Positions 52,026 to 63,281 of a stretch of 64,000 bases of DNA are shown piece by piece. The stretch spans positions 465,327-529,326 of the forward strand of contig SDOX01000008.1 of the NCBI GenBank assembly GCA_004565275.1, given 5' to 3'. The DNA is from Nannochloropsis salina CCMP1776 (Eukaryota > Sar > Eustigmatophyceae > Eustigmatales > Monodopsidaceae). Numbering within the stretch: the stretch's first letter is position 1; every line of letters starts with the position of its first letter. Both the position numbers and the translations under genes were made by a program. The notes under the pieces are model-generated. The model did not search any database. It was not told the origin of the DNA and saw only the letters and a program-made list of their open reading frames with translations.

Positions 52026-54122
52026 TCAAGACTCGTTTTTGTTTTCTTCTATAACGTTTTTCTCGGATGAATCCTCTAAGCTGTGATTCAGTGCCTCTTG
52101 CAGCACACTGTCTACGTCATCGGTGTCAAGCGGAAGACTGAGACCAAGAGTCGCAAGGGCAAGGCTCTTGTCCTGGTGCAGTAGCTTCGCCAATTGGGAA
52201 TACCCTCCGCAGGACTTTATAAACCTTTTACTAAAGGCCAGTAAGAGTAAGTCCACAAAGCCGTCGACATTTGTCTGATGCTTTTCTTCAGCCTTGAGCG
52301 CTCGATTCAAATGAAGAGGGATATGCACATCCGTCTCACCAGCAAGGTCTTGCTCATTGGTATCTGTCTGTCTCGTGCCCGTGTCGTGTAGGAATATGCG
52401 TCGGTCCTTTACGGACTCTTCCACACCCTTTTGATGAATTGGGAAGTACGTAAATGAAAATATCTTCCTGCCCTGATTGTCCTCGAATTCATTCCTGTAT
52501 TCTATCGTCGCCTCTGGATTGTCGGTGGCTAGATATATAGGGGCGCCGATGAGGCGCCTGCGCAGAAATTTAACTTTCCGCATCACCTGCGGAGCTTTTT
52601 TCTTCCCGCATTTCCTATCTGTTCCTCGCACATGCATGCCCACATATGGCTTGCTAATTTGACCCCATCTAAGCAAGAATGTTCGCTTCACTTCCTCTGA
52701 AAAGAGAACGTGGCGGATGGTGGATTCCGGGGTACCTCGATTTCCTTTTTTATGATAGACAAGGATGTGCTGTGAGTAATTTTTCTCCGGATTGAAGGCT
52801 ACATTCGGCACGCTTGCGGTGGCTATGAAGAAGGGAGGGCCATCTTCCGTTTCCTCGCCGTTGCCCAGAAGCATGCTGATAGGAAGTCGCTTGCCATGGG
52901 CCTTCGTCACCCGCTGACCCCTAGCCTCTGCACGGCGAATACGATCGGCAGCTTCCCACTGCGACATAAGTGAGAGCCCTGGGATTTTTTTCAGACGGAA
53001 ATATTGCTCGTACGGAGGTAAGACGGGAATGTAGTTTTCGTAACCAAGGATCATGACACGCTCAGTCTTTATGGCGTACTCTACACACCGCCAAAGCTGC
53101 ACCGCGATATCGTTGAAGCCCCCACCGGGTAGACAATACAACAAGTTTGGTACTCTTTCCTCCGGTACATTCCCAGCCGAAATGGCACTGCTATCCTTGA
53201 ATGCATCTATGGAAAACTTGACGCCACTTGTTGAAGTGCTTTTTGTTGGATATGCGGCCTCCTCAGGTGGATGTTGAGACAAACTGCTTGCATACTCTTG
53301 CTTCTCCTCTCTGGCTTCTTCATACTCCTTTCTCTCACCCTTTTCTTGTGCTTCACGCTGTACCTTTTTCCCCACATCATCCTTGAACACTCCAGTCCTC
53401 TTTTGCCTCTTTTTACCATGGTGGATCGCTATATGAATTCTGCTTCTCGGAGCAATCTTCATCTTTCCTGTGCCTGAATCTTTATTTCCATTAGGGTGGA
53501 AGAGCTCCGCCATTTCCATCGTTATTCGCCTTCCTCTGCTCTTCTTCCTTCTCCTTCCGTTTATTCTCGCGCTTTCCTCCGTCACACCTAAGATTTTTGA
53601 TGTTGACTTGTGAGAGCTACTGCCCTGCCCGTCTTCTTTACTTTCCAGACCCTCATTTTCATTCCAGTCGACTTCATTTTCACCCGTCACGGCCGTATTT
53701 TGTCCCGCCCGAGGACTTGCGATTGCATCTTCTCCATTCACATCCGACCGTGCAGAATTATCTGTCTCCGCATGCTTTGTTCCAAACGTAGCAACTGGTG
53801 GTTGATCGTCCTTGCTTTTGTCCAACGTCTCCCAAGACTCTTCATTGCTACGTGTATTGCTTTTCCGCGAGGACGATGACACTTCAATTACTGCCTTTGT
53901 GGAGAGTGGAATGACGGACATGTCTTTTTCGAATAATTTAAATTGCGTGCATGCTATTATGAATGTAGCTAACGTGATGCCGCCCAGAAGCACGATGCAC
54001 CACTTGCAGCGCCTTTTTCGCCCTAACACCAGCCACTGTACACGGTCAGAGGGAGCATAAATATCATGTACTTTATCTTGATTATTTATTTCGTGTAAAA
54101 CCCTTGATACACCTCGACGCAT
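52026..54122 (-). CDS. Fucosyltransferase-like type II membrane protein
   Basis: 698 residues from the ATG at 54122, single exon. A basic segment (RKRRCKW) precedes one membrane helix (CIVLLGGITLATFIIACT), then a ~230-residue hydrophilic Ser/Glu/Lys stem. The catalytic part begins near NLLYCLPGGGFNDIAVQLWRCVEYA, which resembles the Gly-rich N-terminal loop of O-fucosyltransferase/NodZ/FUT8-type GT-B enzymes. YVGMHVRGTD carries the Arg that binds the GDP beta-phosphate in that fold. IYLATDNPEA and SCGGYSQLAKLL match the later SDN and SGFS-like motifs. GDP-fucose transfer in the Golgi is thus inferred; other GDP-sugar donors are possible. The gene looks more AT-rich than its neighbours. It sits beside two sulfotransferase-like genes. 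Confidence 0.68.
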   Translation of the reverse strand: MRRGVSRVLHEINNQDKVHDIYAPSDRVQWLVLGRKRRCKWCIVLLGGITLATFIIACTQFKLFEKDMSVIPLSTKAVIEVSSSSRKSNTRSNEESWETLDKSKDDQPPVATFGTKHAETDNSARSDVNGEDAIASPRAGQNTAVTGENEVDWNENEGLESKEDGQGSSSHKSTSKILGVTEESARINGRRRKKSRGRRITMEMAELFHPNGNKDSGTGKMKIAPRSRIHIAIHHGKKRQKRTGVFKDDVGKKVQREAQEKGERKEYEEAREEKQEYASSLSQHPPEEAAYPTKSTSTSGVKFSIDAFKDSSAISAGNVPEERVPNLLYCLPGGGFNDIAVQLWRCVEYAIKTERVMILGYENYIPVLPPYEQYFRLKKIPGLSLMSQWEAADRIRRAEARGQRVTKAHGKRLPISMLLGNGEETEDGPPFFIATASVPNVAFNPEKNYSQHILVYHKKGNRGTPESTIRHVLFSEEVKRTFLLRWGQISKPYVGMHVRGTDRKCGKKKAPQVMRKVKFLRRRLIGAPIYLATDNPEATIEYRNEFEDNQGRKIFSFTYFPIHQKGVEESVKDRRIFLHDTGTRQTDTNEQDLAGETDVHIPLHLNRALKAEEKHQTNVDGFVDLLLLAFSKRFIKSCGGYSQLAKLLHQDKSLALATLGLSLPLDTDDVDSVLQEALNHSLEDSSEKNVIEENKNES

Positions 54123-55215
54123 GAGTGTGGGAATGCCTTAAAGGCAGCGGCTGCCTTCTGAGGGAAACGGCCCAGAAAAGTGATGACAGATTTAAGGTCG
54201 TCGTGACATGCAGGACATTCACCACCGGGCGTCTGTCTTGTGTAAGTGTACGTTATAAATATGAAAAGATCTGAAAGACTGAAAATATTCACCCGTGCAA
54301 CCCAAAGGTACGATTAAAGATCACAAGATTTGTGGCATGTCGGACCGCAAGGCTTAACTGATACCGCAGTAACGGTCGCCACCCCTTCCCCCCCCTTTCG
54401 AACGAGAGGGTATTTTCATACGCATTTTGTCTTTTTACAATTGTTACCATGACTTTGCCACCAAACGTCCTATACAATTTACGATCTACAGGCACGTGCT
54501 GAGATATTTCCTTTTCTTCTTTCCGTTTTGACTGTTGGCCCGTTCGGGAGACGTTTAGCATGCACGAAGATGCCAAGAAATGCTTTTATGAATGTACTAT
54601 GCTCAGCCTGCTGTCATCATGATCAATGTGTATACTTCCATGACTGAGAATAAATATTCTAGCAGAAGGCGACTGCAAGCATAAAGATGCTGCCTCGTGG
54701 ACGACCTCGACTCGTAGCCTCTGTCAACAAACTTGTCTGCAAGCAACTCGGTCTTTTAAGCCAATACTCTTCAAAATTAGATGAGAGAGAGGTAAATTGG
54801 AATATTGCTCAAAATCTGTTGTGGATAGCGACTGAGACATGCATTATGCTTGTTGTAATATTTTCAATGGGTAAGCTCAGTTTCTCTTCGCCTGTCTTAC
54901 GAAAGTATTAAGCCTCGTTGATTTTGAATAATCGGAAAGACTTGCACATGCACTTATTCAAACCACCATAGCCACGTCTCCTCAGTTCCTCGCAAACCTA
55001 CATCCTCCCACAAGTCTAATCTCTCCCAGCTTCGACTGATATCCTCTCCTTGCCTCTTGATTGATCCGATTGACTGCTCACGACTCATCTCTCCTATTTC
55101 TCAATTTGGATGTGCTGTAATACGACTATAACACATTTCAACTCAGCCTCCATATCAATTCCCAATATCCACTTCACTCTTTTAATGCTTTACATCTCAC
55201 AATTCCTCCTTACAC
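54123..55215. other. Intergenic region, fucosyltransferase-like promoter side
   Basis: 1.09 kb between co-directional minus-strand genes. A 74-codon plus-strand ATG frame at 54687-54911 includes a possible membrane helix (LLWIATETCIMLVVIFSM) but has no recognisable homology. A 95-codon minus frame at 54289-54576 is likewise unassigned. The MetH 3' UTR lies at the right end. Confidence 0.35.
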
Positions 55216-58200
55216 CTAATCCTGGTCATAGTTCAGAATCGGCGCCAACCATCTCTCTACTTCTTCCACCGCCATGCCCTTCCTTGCAGCGTAGTCCTCG
55301 ACTTGGTCCTTCTCAATCTTACCCACAGCGAAATACTGGCTTTCTGGATGAGCGAACACCAAAGCACTCACAGAGGACGCCGGGGTCATCGACAGACTCT
55401 CCGTCAAACCGATGCCCGCAAGCTCCTGCGCCTTGAGCAGCTCCCACATGAATTTCTTTTCCGTGTGATCCGGCTGAGATGGGTATCCTGGCGCGGGTCG
55501 AATTCCATCATATTTGATTTTGAGCAGGTCCTCAGGGTTCAGCTCTTCATCCGGTGCATATCCCCACGTCTTCATACGGATTTCTCGATGTAAAGCCTCC
55601 GCAAAGGCTTCCACGAATCGATCTGCTAGCGCCTGCACCATGATCTTGTTATAATCATCATTCTGCGCCTCAAATTTAGCCACCTCCTCGTCCGCCCCAA
55701 AGCATGCCACAGCAAAGGCGCCCAAATAATCCTTGTGCCCGCTCTCCTTCGCCGCGACAAAGTCAGCCAGAGAAAAATAGGGATCCTCCGACTCTTTCTC
55801 CTGCTGCTGGCGCAACATGCAAAACTTCCCGATCGCTGCGCCTCCTTCCACCCTCTCCTCCTCCTCGGCGTAGACTTCCACGTCCTCGCCGACCCGCGCT
55901 GCAGGGAAGACGCCCATGACACCTTTCAACTGCAAGCGTTTGTTGTCCACCAGGTCCTTCAAGAGCGCCTGCGCATCGTCGAAGAGCTTCTGCGCCTCTG
56001 CTCCTACCGTCTCGTCGTTGAAGATGCGTGGGTAGCCTCGGTTCGGATACTTTCCTCTAAGCTCCCAAGTCTGGAAAAAAGGGTTCCAGTCGATGAAAGG
56101 AACCACGTCCTCCAGGGAGTAGTAGTCCACATTTTTCACACCCAAGCCTCCGGCCGGCGGGCACACGGGAGGCGATGCGTCGAAATTGATGTTCAGTCCA
56201 AGCTTCTTCGCCGACTCGAAGGCCTTCATGTGCCTCTCCTCCAAACCTGCGTAGTGCTCCTCCCGAAGCTCATCGTACTCGTCCAGGATGTCATGCACGT
56301 ATTCCTCTTTGTCGTCCCCCAGCAAGGATCCCACCACTGTCACGCTTCGAGAAGCGTCCAGGACATGGATACAAGGATGCTCCAGGGTGCTGTAATTGGG
56401 TGCAATCTTCACGGCCGTGTGCATCTTGCTCGTCGTCGCCCCGCCTATCAATAGTGGTACTTTCATCCCCGCTTTGCTCATCTCCTTGGCGACGAAGACC
56501 ATTTCGTCCAGAGAAGGTGTGATCAAGCCCGACAACCCGATCACTTGGGCCTTTACTTCCAAAGCGCGCTCGATGATTTTTTCGCACGGTATCATGACAC
56601 CCATGTCGTACACCTGGTCAATGTGATTCACACGCAATGCCCGTGAAAGAGATGGACGAGATAAGTGGTGACAAATTGAGATCCTCCAGCTCCCGCCAAA
56701 ATCGCTTTTCCTCTCCCTTCGACCAAGGCCATGCCCTCTCGTGAAACATTACCTTGTAGTTGTTGCAACCAAGCACAACCCCGACGATATTTTTCCCAAT
56801 GTCATGCACGTCACCCTTGACCGTGGCCAGCAGCACCACCCCCGCATAGGCGCTGTCGTCATTCGCTACCTCGACAATCCCCTGCTTTTTCAGCCGCTCT
56901 TCTTTCTCTTTCTCCATGAAAGGCAACAAGTAAGCCACTGCCTTCTTCATCACTCGCGCCGACTTGATCACCTGCGGTAGGAACATCTTGCCGGAACCAA
57001 ACAGGTCCCCCACCACATTCATGCCCGACATCAAGGGCCCCTCGATCACCTCCAAAGGCCGGGACACCAGCTGCCGGCATTCCTCCACGTCTCCGTCGAT
57101 GAACTCGTCGATGCCTTTCACCAGCGCGTGGGTGAGACGCTCCTGCACACCCAACGATCGCCACTGCGCTTGCGTTTGAGTCGCCTGGCCCTTGTTGGCC
57201 AAAGCTTTTTCCCGCTCCACCAGGGAACGTTCTAAAAGCGCCTCTGTCGCCCCCTCGTGCCGGTTCAAAACCGCATCTTCTACCACCTGAAGCAAGTCTG
57301 GTGCTATATCGCTGTAGACCTGCAGCAATCCGGCGTTGACGATCCCCATGTCCATCCCTGCCTGCACGGCGTGGTACAAAAAGACACTGTGCATGGCCTC
57401 CCGGATCACGTTCACACCCCGAAAGCCAAACGACAGGTTGGAGACGCCTCCCGATATCTTTGCGTGGGGGCATTCTTCCTTTATTTTTTTGCAAGCTTTG
57501 ATAAAATCCATTGCGTAATTATTATGCTCCTCGATACCAGTAGCGATAGTCAAGATATTCGGGTCGAAAACGATGTCTTCGGGCGGGAATCCTACTTCAT
57601 TGACAAGCATGTCGTAAGATCGCTTACAGATGCGAATCTTATTGTACTCATCCGCGGCCTGACCTTCCTCGTCGAAAGCCATCACCACCACGGCGGCCCC
57701 ATGCGCCTTGACTATCGCCGCCTGCCGCTTGAACTCCTCCTCGCCCACCTTCAACGAGATGGAGTTGACGATACACTTCCCCTGCACCCACTTCAAACCC
57801 GCCTCAATGATCTCAAATTTGGAGGAGTCCACCATGATAGGCACTTTACTGCACTCCGGCTCCGTCATGGCGATCTTCAAGAAGCGTTGCATGGCCGCCA
57901 GCCCGTCCAGGAGGCCTTCGTCCATATTCACGTCCAACACCATCGCACCGTCCTCCACCTGCTTCTTGGCGATGTCCATGGCCTTGGCGTAGTCGCCAGC
58001 CAGAATTAAGCGCTTGAAGAGCGGAGACCCGGCAATGTTGCACCGCTCTCCCACGTTAAGGAATTGAAAGCGGTCTTTCGAAACGATCAAGTCCTCCAGG
58101 CCCGACAACCACATGTGCTGCTGCTTCTGCGCCACAGGTCGGGGGGGCTGTCCCTCTGTCATCTTGGCAATGGCATTGATGTGCTCCGGGGTCGAGCCGC

Positions 58201-59194
58201 AGCAACCACCAATCATGTTCACCAACTGCTCCTTGACAAAGACCGAGTTATCGGCCGCCATGTCCGCCGGTGTGTCATCGTATCCGCCCATGGCGTTGGG
58301 AAGCCCGGCATTCGAGTATACTGAGACGAAGCACTCAGCCACTTTACTCAGTCGTTGCAAGAAAGGTCGCATCTGCTTGGCGCCCAATGCACAGTTCAGG
58401 CCCACACAAAAAGGGTTGCAGTGCCGGACACTCACGTAGAAGGCCTCCGTGGTCTGCCCGGACAGAGTCCGCCCGCTTTGGTCCACTAGAGTCCCGGAGA
58501 CGATCAACGGCATTGTATCTTCCACTCCTCGCTCTTTGAAAAGACGTCGCACAGCAAAAATCGCTGCCTTGGCGTTGAGAGTGTCGAATATCGTTTCGAT
58601 GATAATGAAATCGCACCCTCCGTCCAAGAGACCACGGGCTTCCTCGTAGTAGGCTTCGTCGAGTTCATCGAAAGTCACGTTACGCTTGGAGGCATCCACG
58701 ACATCAGGAGAGATGGAAGCAGTTCGATTGGTCGGTCCGATAGAGCCACCCACGAATCGCGGCTTGTCAGGCTCCTCGGCAGTAACTTCGTCGGCCGCCT
58801 CTCGCGCGATACGAGCAGATTCAACATTGAGTTCGAACGCGAAATTTTCCATGTCATAATCAGCTTGGGCAATTGTGGTAGAGGAAAATGTGTTCGTGCC
58901 AATCAAGTCCGCACCGGCCTTGAGATATTTGCGGTGGATCTCTTTGATGATGGCAGGCTGCGTCAGGGAAAGTAAGTCGTTGTTCCCGCGTACCAGCTTG
59001 TGGTAATCCTTGAACCGCTCCCCCCGGTAGTCCTCTTCCGAGAGCCGATGTTTCTGAATCATTGTGCCCATCGCTCCATCGTAAATTACGATGCGCTCCC
59101 GGAAGAGCTTATGAAAGTAGGCTAGGGTGGAGTCTCGCCCACGAACGAAGCGTGGATAGTCAGGAGCTAAGTCTGGGGACGTCGCCGCGGCCAT
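55216..59194 (-). CDS. metH: Cobalamin-dependent methionine synthase (two exons)
   Basis: Exon 1 is 59194-56753 (814 codons), the intron is 56752-56614 (139 nt, donor GTAATG, acceptor GACCAG) and exon 2 is 56613-55216, giving about 1279 aa versus 1265 in human MTR. All four modules are present. The homocysteine/zinc domain has GLNCALG and [10 protein letters not shown]. The folate domain starts [11 protein letters not shown]. The B12 module has cap helices and DVHDIGKN at ~795-802, whose His is the cobalt ligand. The C-terminal AdoMet reactivation domain includes [18 protein letters not shown] and [13 protein letters not shown]. The splice restores [18 protein letters not shown]. It transfers methyl from 5-methyl-THF to homocysteine in the cytosol. 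The start at 59194 ([14 protein letters not shown]) is preferred; an in-frame extension to 59335 begins with TTG and looks like leader. It is divergent with eIF4E. Confidence 0.95.
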
Positions 59195-59985
59195 CTTTGT
59201 ACCTATTAAATTTCCTAAGTGGATGGCACAACACAAACAATGAGTGCATGGTCGCCGCATACAGTGCATTTGAAGCTTGAAAGAGAAGGAACGGGTACGA
59301 ATGACTATGGGTAGGACGGGCTCTGGCTGAGTCAAAGAGCGAAACGCCCGGAGCGACGGCAGCTATGGTACCAACCACATTCCAGAATCGAGCAAACAAA
59401 CAATAAACAAGGAGAAGCCACGTACACAATTTAAGAGCATGTGTCTCGACTTGCATGCGCAACAAGGGACACGAAATCTTCTCACCCCTTATTCGCGGTG
59501 AAAGAGATGCTTTTGCGATGGGATATACGCCCTCTACGATGAAGAGGATCTCGTCTCGTGACCTAGCACGTGTGTTGCCTAAACCTTCCAAGGACCGAGC
59601 GCACAAGGACCCAGACAAGCACTCCCCCGCCAAGAAGAGCACAGCACACGCACATGTGGCCCTCCAAGACGTCTGAAAGGGACACGGGGCCCCGTTCGGA
59701 GGCATCGTGGCCTCGTGTGCATTGGAGGGCGCTCGCTCGGCTGGAGCCGCTCAGGGAGGGCGAGGTCGAGGAGGAGGTTCGGGGACGTTGCTGTCCCTCC
59801 CTTCTCCTCCTTTTCCCCCCGGTGCATGCTCGTGAATCCTGCTCAAAACATTTTCATCTTGGCCTCTGGCCATTGGGTGGCTTTGGAGAGAGCTTTTGGG
59901 TGCTTCTCTCCGATTCTGGGAAGGTGTGTTTACTCTTTTTTCGATCCCATATTATTTCTCTCTCAAGACAAACCCGCTCACGCTG
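59195..59985. promoter_or_regulatory. Divergent promoter region (metH / eIF4E)
   Basis: 791 bp between outward-facing starts. Several short frames overlap here on both strands and none is recognised. It presumably carries both promoters and leaders. Confidence 0.45.
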
Positions 59986-61221
59986 ATGAGCGCCGAACCC
60001 CTTGTCGAAAAAGCCGTGGACGTCAATTGTAGTGGCAGCGTGATGGACGGGGACAGAGAAGGTAGTTGTAGCAGCAAGCCGACAGATGGTGAGACCGACA
60101 AGGTACGGCATATTTAGTATTTCATCATTTCACGGGTGGGGTGAGGATACATGAGATATGGCTGCTACAAGACGAAAAAACTCTTCATGAGGCAATCCAT
60201 GTGTTCGTATGTCATCGCAAGAAGTGGATTTGTATGTGATACATGTATGCGCCCTGGGACTCTTTACCAGAAGAGAGATTATTAAGCACCCTGAGATGAG
60301 ATACGGGGGCTTCTTGCGGACTTGAAATGAAATACGCGCACCTGTCAGCACACGTATCATCGTGGTGGGCGGTACAGCGTACTTTTCAAAATTACATATT
60401 GCGGCAGAGAACATATTTCGGTACATGTGTATTAGGTCTCTTGTTAGAGGCGAACGTCTATCGCCAGGACAAGTTATGTGGAATTTCACATCTTCCGGCT
60501 CAGCTCTCTCTTGCACGTCCTCATTCCACATCTATTTTTTAGCATGTGTTGCAAAATAGGTGGTCCTTCTTCTACAATAACCCCAAGGCTAATCCAATGC
60601 TGTCTTGGGAGGAAAAGCTTCAGAAAATCTACACATTCGAGACGGTGGAAGATTTTTGGGCCCTGTTCAATTCCGTTGTCGGCCCTTCCCGCTTGAGTAT
60701 ACAGGCCGACTATTATCTGTTTAAAGAGGGAGTCCGGCCCTCATACGAGGAGAATCCTGAAGGTGGCGTGTGGATGTTTAATCTGGAAAAGGGAAACAAG
60801 AAGCGCTTGGAGGAGGTCTGGTTGTATCTAGTCTTAGGTCTGATCGGAGAGACGATGGAGGATTCTAACGACATTCTGGGAGCGGTCGTGAGCATCAAGA
60901 GGGGACAAGACAGGCTGTCGCTATGGACGAAGACTGCCGCGGACAGGGAACTGCAAGTTCGGATTGCTACGAGGGTGAAGATGAGCTTGGACCTGCCACC
61001 GGAGACCAAATTGGAATTTAAACCAAATCAGAAGGTAAGGCAGAGAGACGAATGCCAGATAAGGGGTTAAGGGTCTGATAGAAGTCTACATGGTTGCATT
61101 TACCCGCTTATCGTTGAATCAAGGCGCACTCAATTGTTAAATTTCTCATTTTATGCTGCAGGTGGCAGAAGCGGGGGGCTCCATGTCATCAGCGCAGGAC
61201 GTGAAGGGCTACACTCTATAA
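59986..61221 (+). CDS. EIF4E: Cap-binding translation initiation factor eIF4E (three exons)
   Basis: Exons are 59986-60102, 60543-61034 and 61162-61221, with phase-0 introns of 440 and 127 nt (donors GTACGG, GTAAGG; acceptors TTTTAG, CTGCAG), giving 222 aa. The first 39 residues are a hydrophilic tail. The core begins HVLQNRWSFFY (Trp46, human Trp43) and LSWEEK (Trp61, human Trp56). VEDFWALFN carries Trp78, equivalent to human Trp73 that contacts eIF4G. The second cap-stacking position, Trp102-Glu103 in human, is Tyr107-Glu108 here (RPSYEENPE). EVWLYLVLGLIGE matches the eIF4G-binding helix. It binds the mRNA 5' cap and recruits eIF4G. The short last exon codes a Ser-rich C-terminal tail. The first intron is the longest inferred in the window. 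Confidence 0.9.
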
Positions 61222-61793
61222 CCCTTGACAATCTACCATACAGTTTTCAAATGGAAACGGAGAACCCCACATTTCTGCAGTTGACGGGGTTCGGAGCGCG
61301 CTGAAATTTGTACAGGCATAACGAAAACACGGAACCCCGCACACTCTGCTGCATAAGTTTGGAAAGAATTTGTGCGGAAGGATCGATTGACGTGCTAAAT
61401 CACTTGTTCTTGTTAAAAATGACAATTCCTTGTGAGCTTCCTTAATTTCTAAAACTCATAGCCTAGTCGGAGTAGAAAGGCAGGCATGCGTCGATTGTCT
61501 GCATGGCGCGTTCTTCTCTCATTGTCACACAGCATGTCTTCGTGTTGTACTCTTTTATGAGTTTGGCATTGGAAGATACCATTCCCCCGATAGTCAGTCG
61601 TAGCGGCTGTAGCATTGTGAGAAGGAAGCCATTTCTTCAGGGGAAACGGGTTTCTTTCGAACGAGGGACATGATGATAATCTTTCAGAAAGGATACCCGG
61701 CGTCTGTCGAGTCCCAAGCAGTAGCAGGGACCACGCTGCGGATAATTTCACAGGCCGTCTCATGTTCAATTTCACACCACAGACAGGCCGGGA
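61222..61793. other. Intergenic region, eIF4E to ZNHIT2-like
   Basis: 572 bp between co-directional genes. No gene, RNA or repeat is recognised. Confidence 0.4.
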
Positions 61794-63281
61794 ATGGCGT
61801 CATTGCACATCGTCAAGAAAACTATTCCTGGGAAAGTGTCAGTCCGAAAGACGGACTTATTGCCGTGCCCTGCCGACAGCTTCAATTCGGAAGACAGTGT
61901 GCTGCTTCGCGGTCCCACGCGGCGGATTTGTCTTGTTTGCAAGGCTAAATCCTCGGCATATGCCTGCCCCCGTTGTAGCACGCCTTATTGCTCCGCAGTT
62001 TGCTACAAAGGGCACAATCAGGAATGCACGGAAGGTTTCTACCGGCATCACGTTGAGGAAGTAATGCGTCTTCGTCAGGCGGAGGAGGTTGGAGCAGGCA
62101 TGCCTCCCGGGGGCAAGGCGGCGAAACGTGCCACGATCAACGCTTTAAGGCGCGTCCGACTACAGGCTGATGAGACGGAAGCATTTTGCACTGGTGTGGG
62201 AGGCGATCGCCTGGAGGAGTTGTGGTCACGCAAAGACTCGTTGGACCTAGAAGCGTTAACACGGGAAGAGCAACGCGCCTTTTTAGCGTCGGTGGCAAAC
62301 GGGGATTTGTCGAGAGATATTGATATTTGGAGACCGTGGTGGACCCAGGGAGGAATGTCTGAGGGAGGTCAGCCGTTGGTGAGGGTGGAGAGAGACGGTC
62401 TTGGGTCCGACGGGGGAAACAGCCCAGGCGGGAAAGGGGGCGCTACCTCCGATAGGCCGATAGATTTCACGTCTTTGCACGAAGAGCTACAGCGTCTGAA
62501 AAAAAGGATGGGTTTTCCCGTCCAAAGGCCTCTCCTCACCTCCAGGGTCTCTCCGCATCTCCCTTACCATCTACTCGACATTTTGTTCGCCTACACTTGC
62601 GTCCTTCGCACGTACAATGGGGCTTGCGGCCTCGTCCCGGAAGATGCAGCCGACGATCTCCTCGCCCTCTCACCCGTTTTGCGATACCGTCCTCGGACGG
62701 GAGCGGAAGCGGGGTCGGTCCGACTCGAGTCCGCGCGCGGGGCGCTTGCCAGCTCCTTGGAGGCACTGCGGCGATGGCAATTGCTGCAGGGTCCTGCGGC
62801 CTGCGCTTCGTCTTCTGGAATGTCGAGTTCGTTGGCCATGGGATTGGCCGCGGGTCGGGACGTGGTGTTGCTCCTGGAGCACAAGGTGAAGACGCAGGCG
62901 GCTTTGGTGGATGCTTGCCGCTTAATGCGGGCGGCATTGCGGGAGGCACTCGCCCAGGGGGCGCCGAAAGAAGAGATTGAGGGGCAGGAGAAACCCGGCG
63001 GGGAAGTTGACGAGCTTCATTTATTGACCGAAAAATTGAGGCGGCTCGCATCGGATAAGACAGCCGCAGACTTGGGGACGGAGGGGAGAGCGAAAGTGCG
63101 GCAGGGGGGAAAGCGGTGGTTACGGGCCTGGCACAAGCTACGCTTCTTCTTGGAATGGTCTTGTTCATGGGACGGAGAGCATCATGAGGACGGACAGGAG
63201 GTAGTAGGGCGAGCTTTCCGTACGAAGTTTGAACAGGCTTTGCATGAACACGAGCTGTTGCTCGTTCGAGGTGAAGTTTGA
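61794..63281 (+). CDS. HIT-type zinc-finger protein, ZNHIT2-like
   Basis: 495 residues from the ATG at 61794, single exon. The HIT zinc finger spans residues 46-78: Cys46, Cys49, Cys58, Cys61, Cys66, Cys70, His74 and Cys78 in the order C-x2-C...CPRC...YC-x2-C-x3-H-x3-C, preceded by RRICLVCK and followed by FYRHHVEEVM. HIT fingers are normally followed by this FY...EE helix in ZNHIT2, whereas MYND fingers differ. The rest is helical: residues ~230-300 (DFTSLHEELQRLKKRMGF, LPYHLLDILFAYTCVLRTYNG) match the ZNHIT2-type domain. ZNHIT2 links the R2TP chaperone (RUVBL1/2) to U5 snRNP assembly in animals; the same role here is inference. A Gly/Ser insert near 62390-62450 is low complexity. Confidence 0.78.
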   Translation: MASLHIVKKTIPGKVSVRKTDLLPCPADSFNSEDSVLLRGPTRRICLVCKAKSSAYACPRCSTPYCSAVCYKGHNQECTEGFYRHHVEEVMRLRQAEEVGAGMPPGGKAAKRATINALRRVRLQADETEAFCTGVGGDRLEELWSRKDSLDLEALTREEQRAFLASVANGDLSRDIDIWRPWWTQGGMSEGGQPLVRVERDGLGSDGGNSPGGKGGATSDRPIDFTSLHEELQRLKKRMGFPVQRPLLTSRVSPHLPYHLLDILFAYTCVLRTYNGACGLVPEDAADDLLALSPVLRYRPRTGAEAGSVRLESARGALASSLEALRRWQLLQGPAACASSSGMSSSLAMGLAAGRDVVLLLEHKVKTQAALVDACRLMRAALREALAQGAPKEEIEGQEKPGGEVDELHLLTEKLRRLASDKTAADLGTEGRAKVRQGGKRWLRAWHKLRFFLEWSCSWDGEHHEDGQEVVGRAFRTKFEQALHEHELLLVRGEV

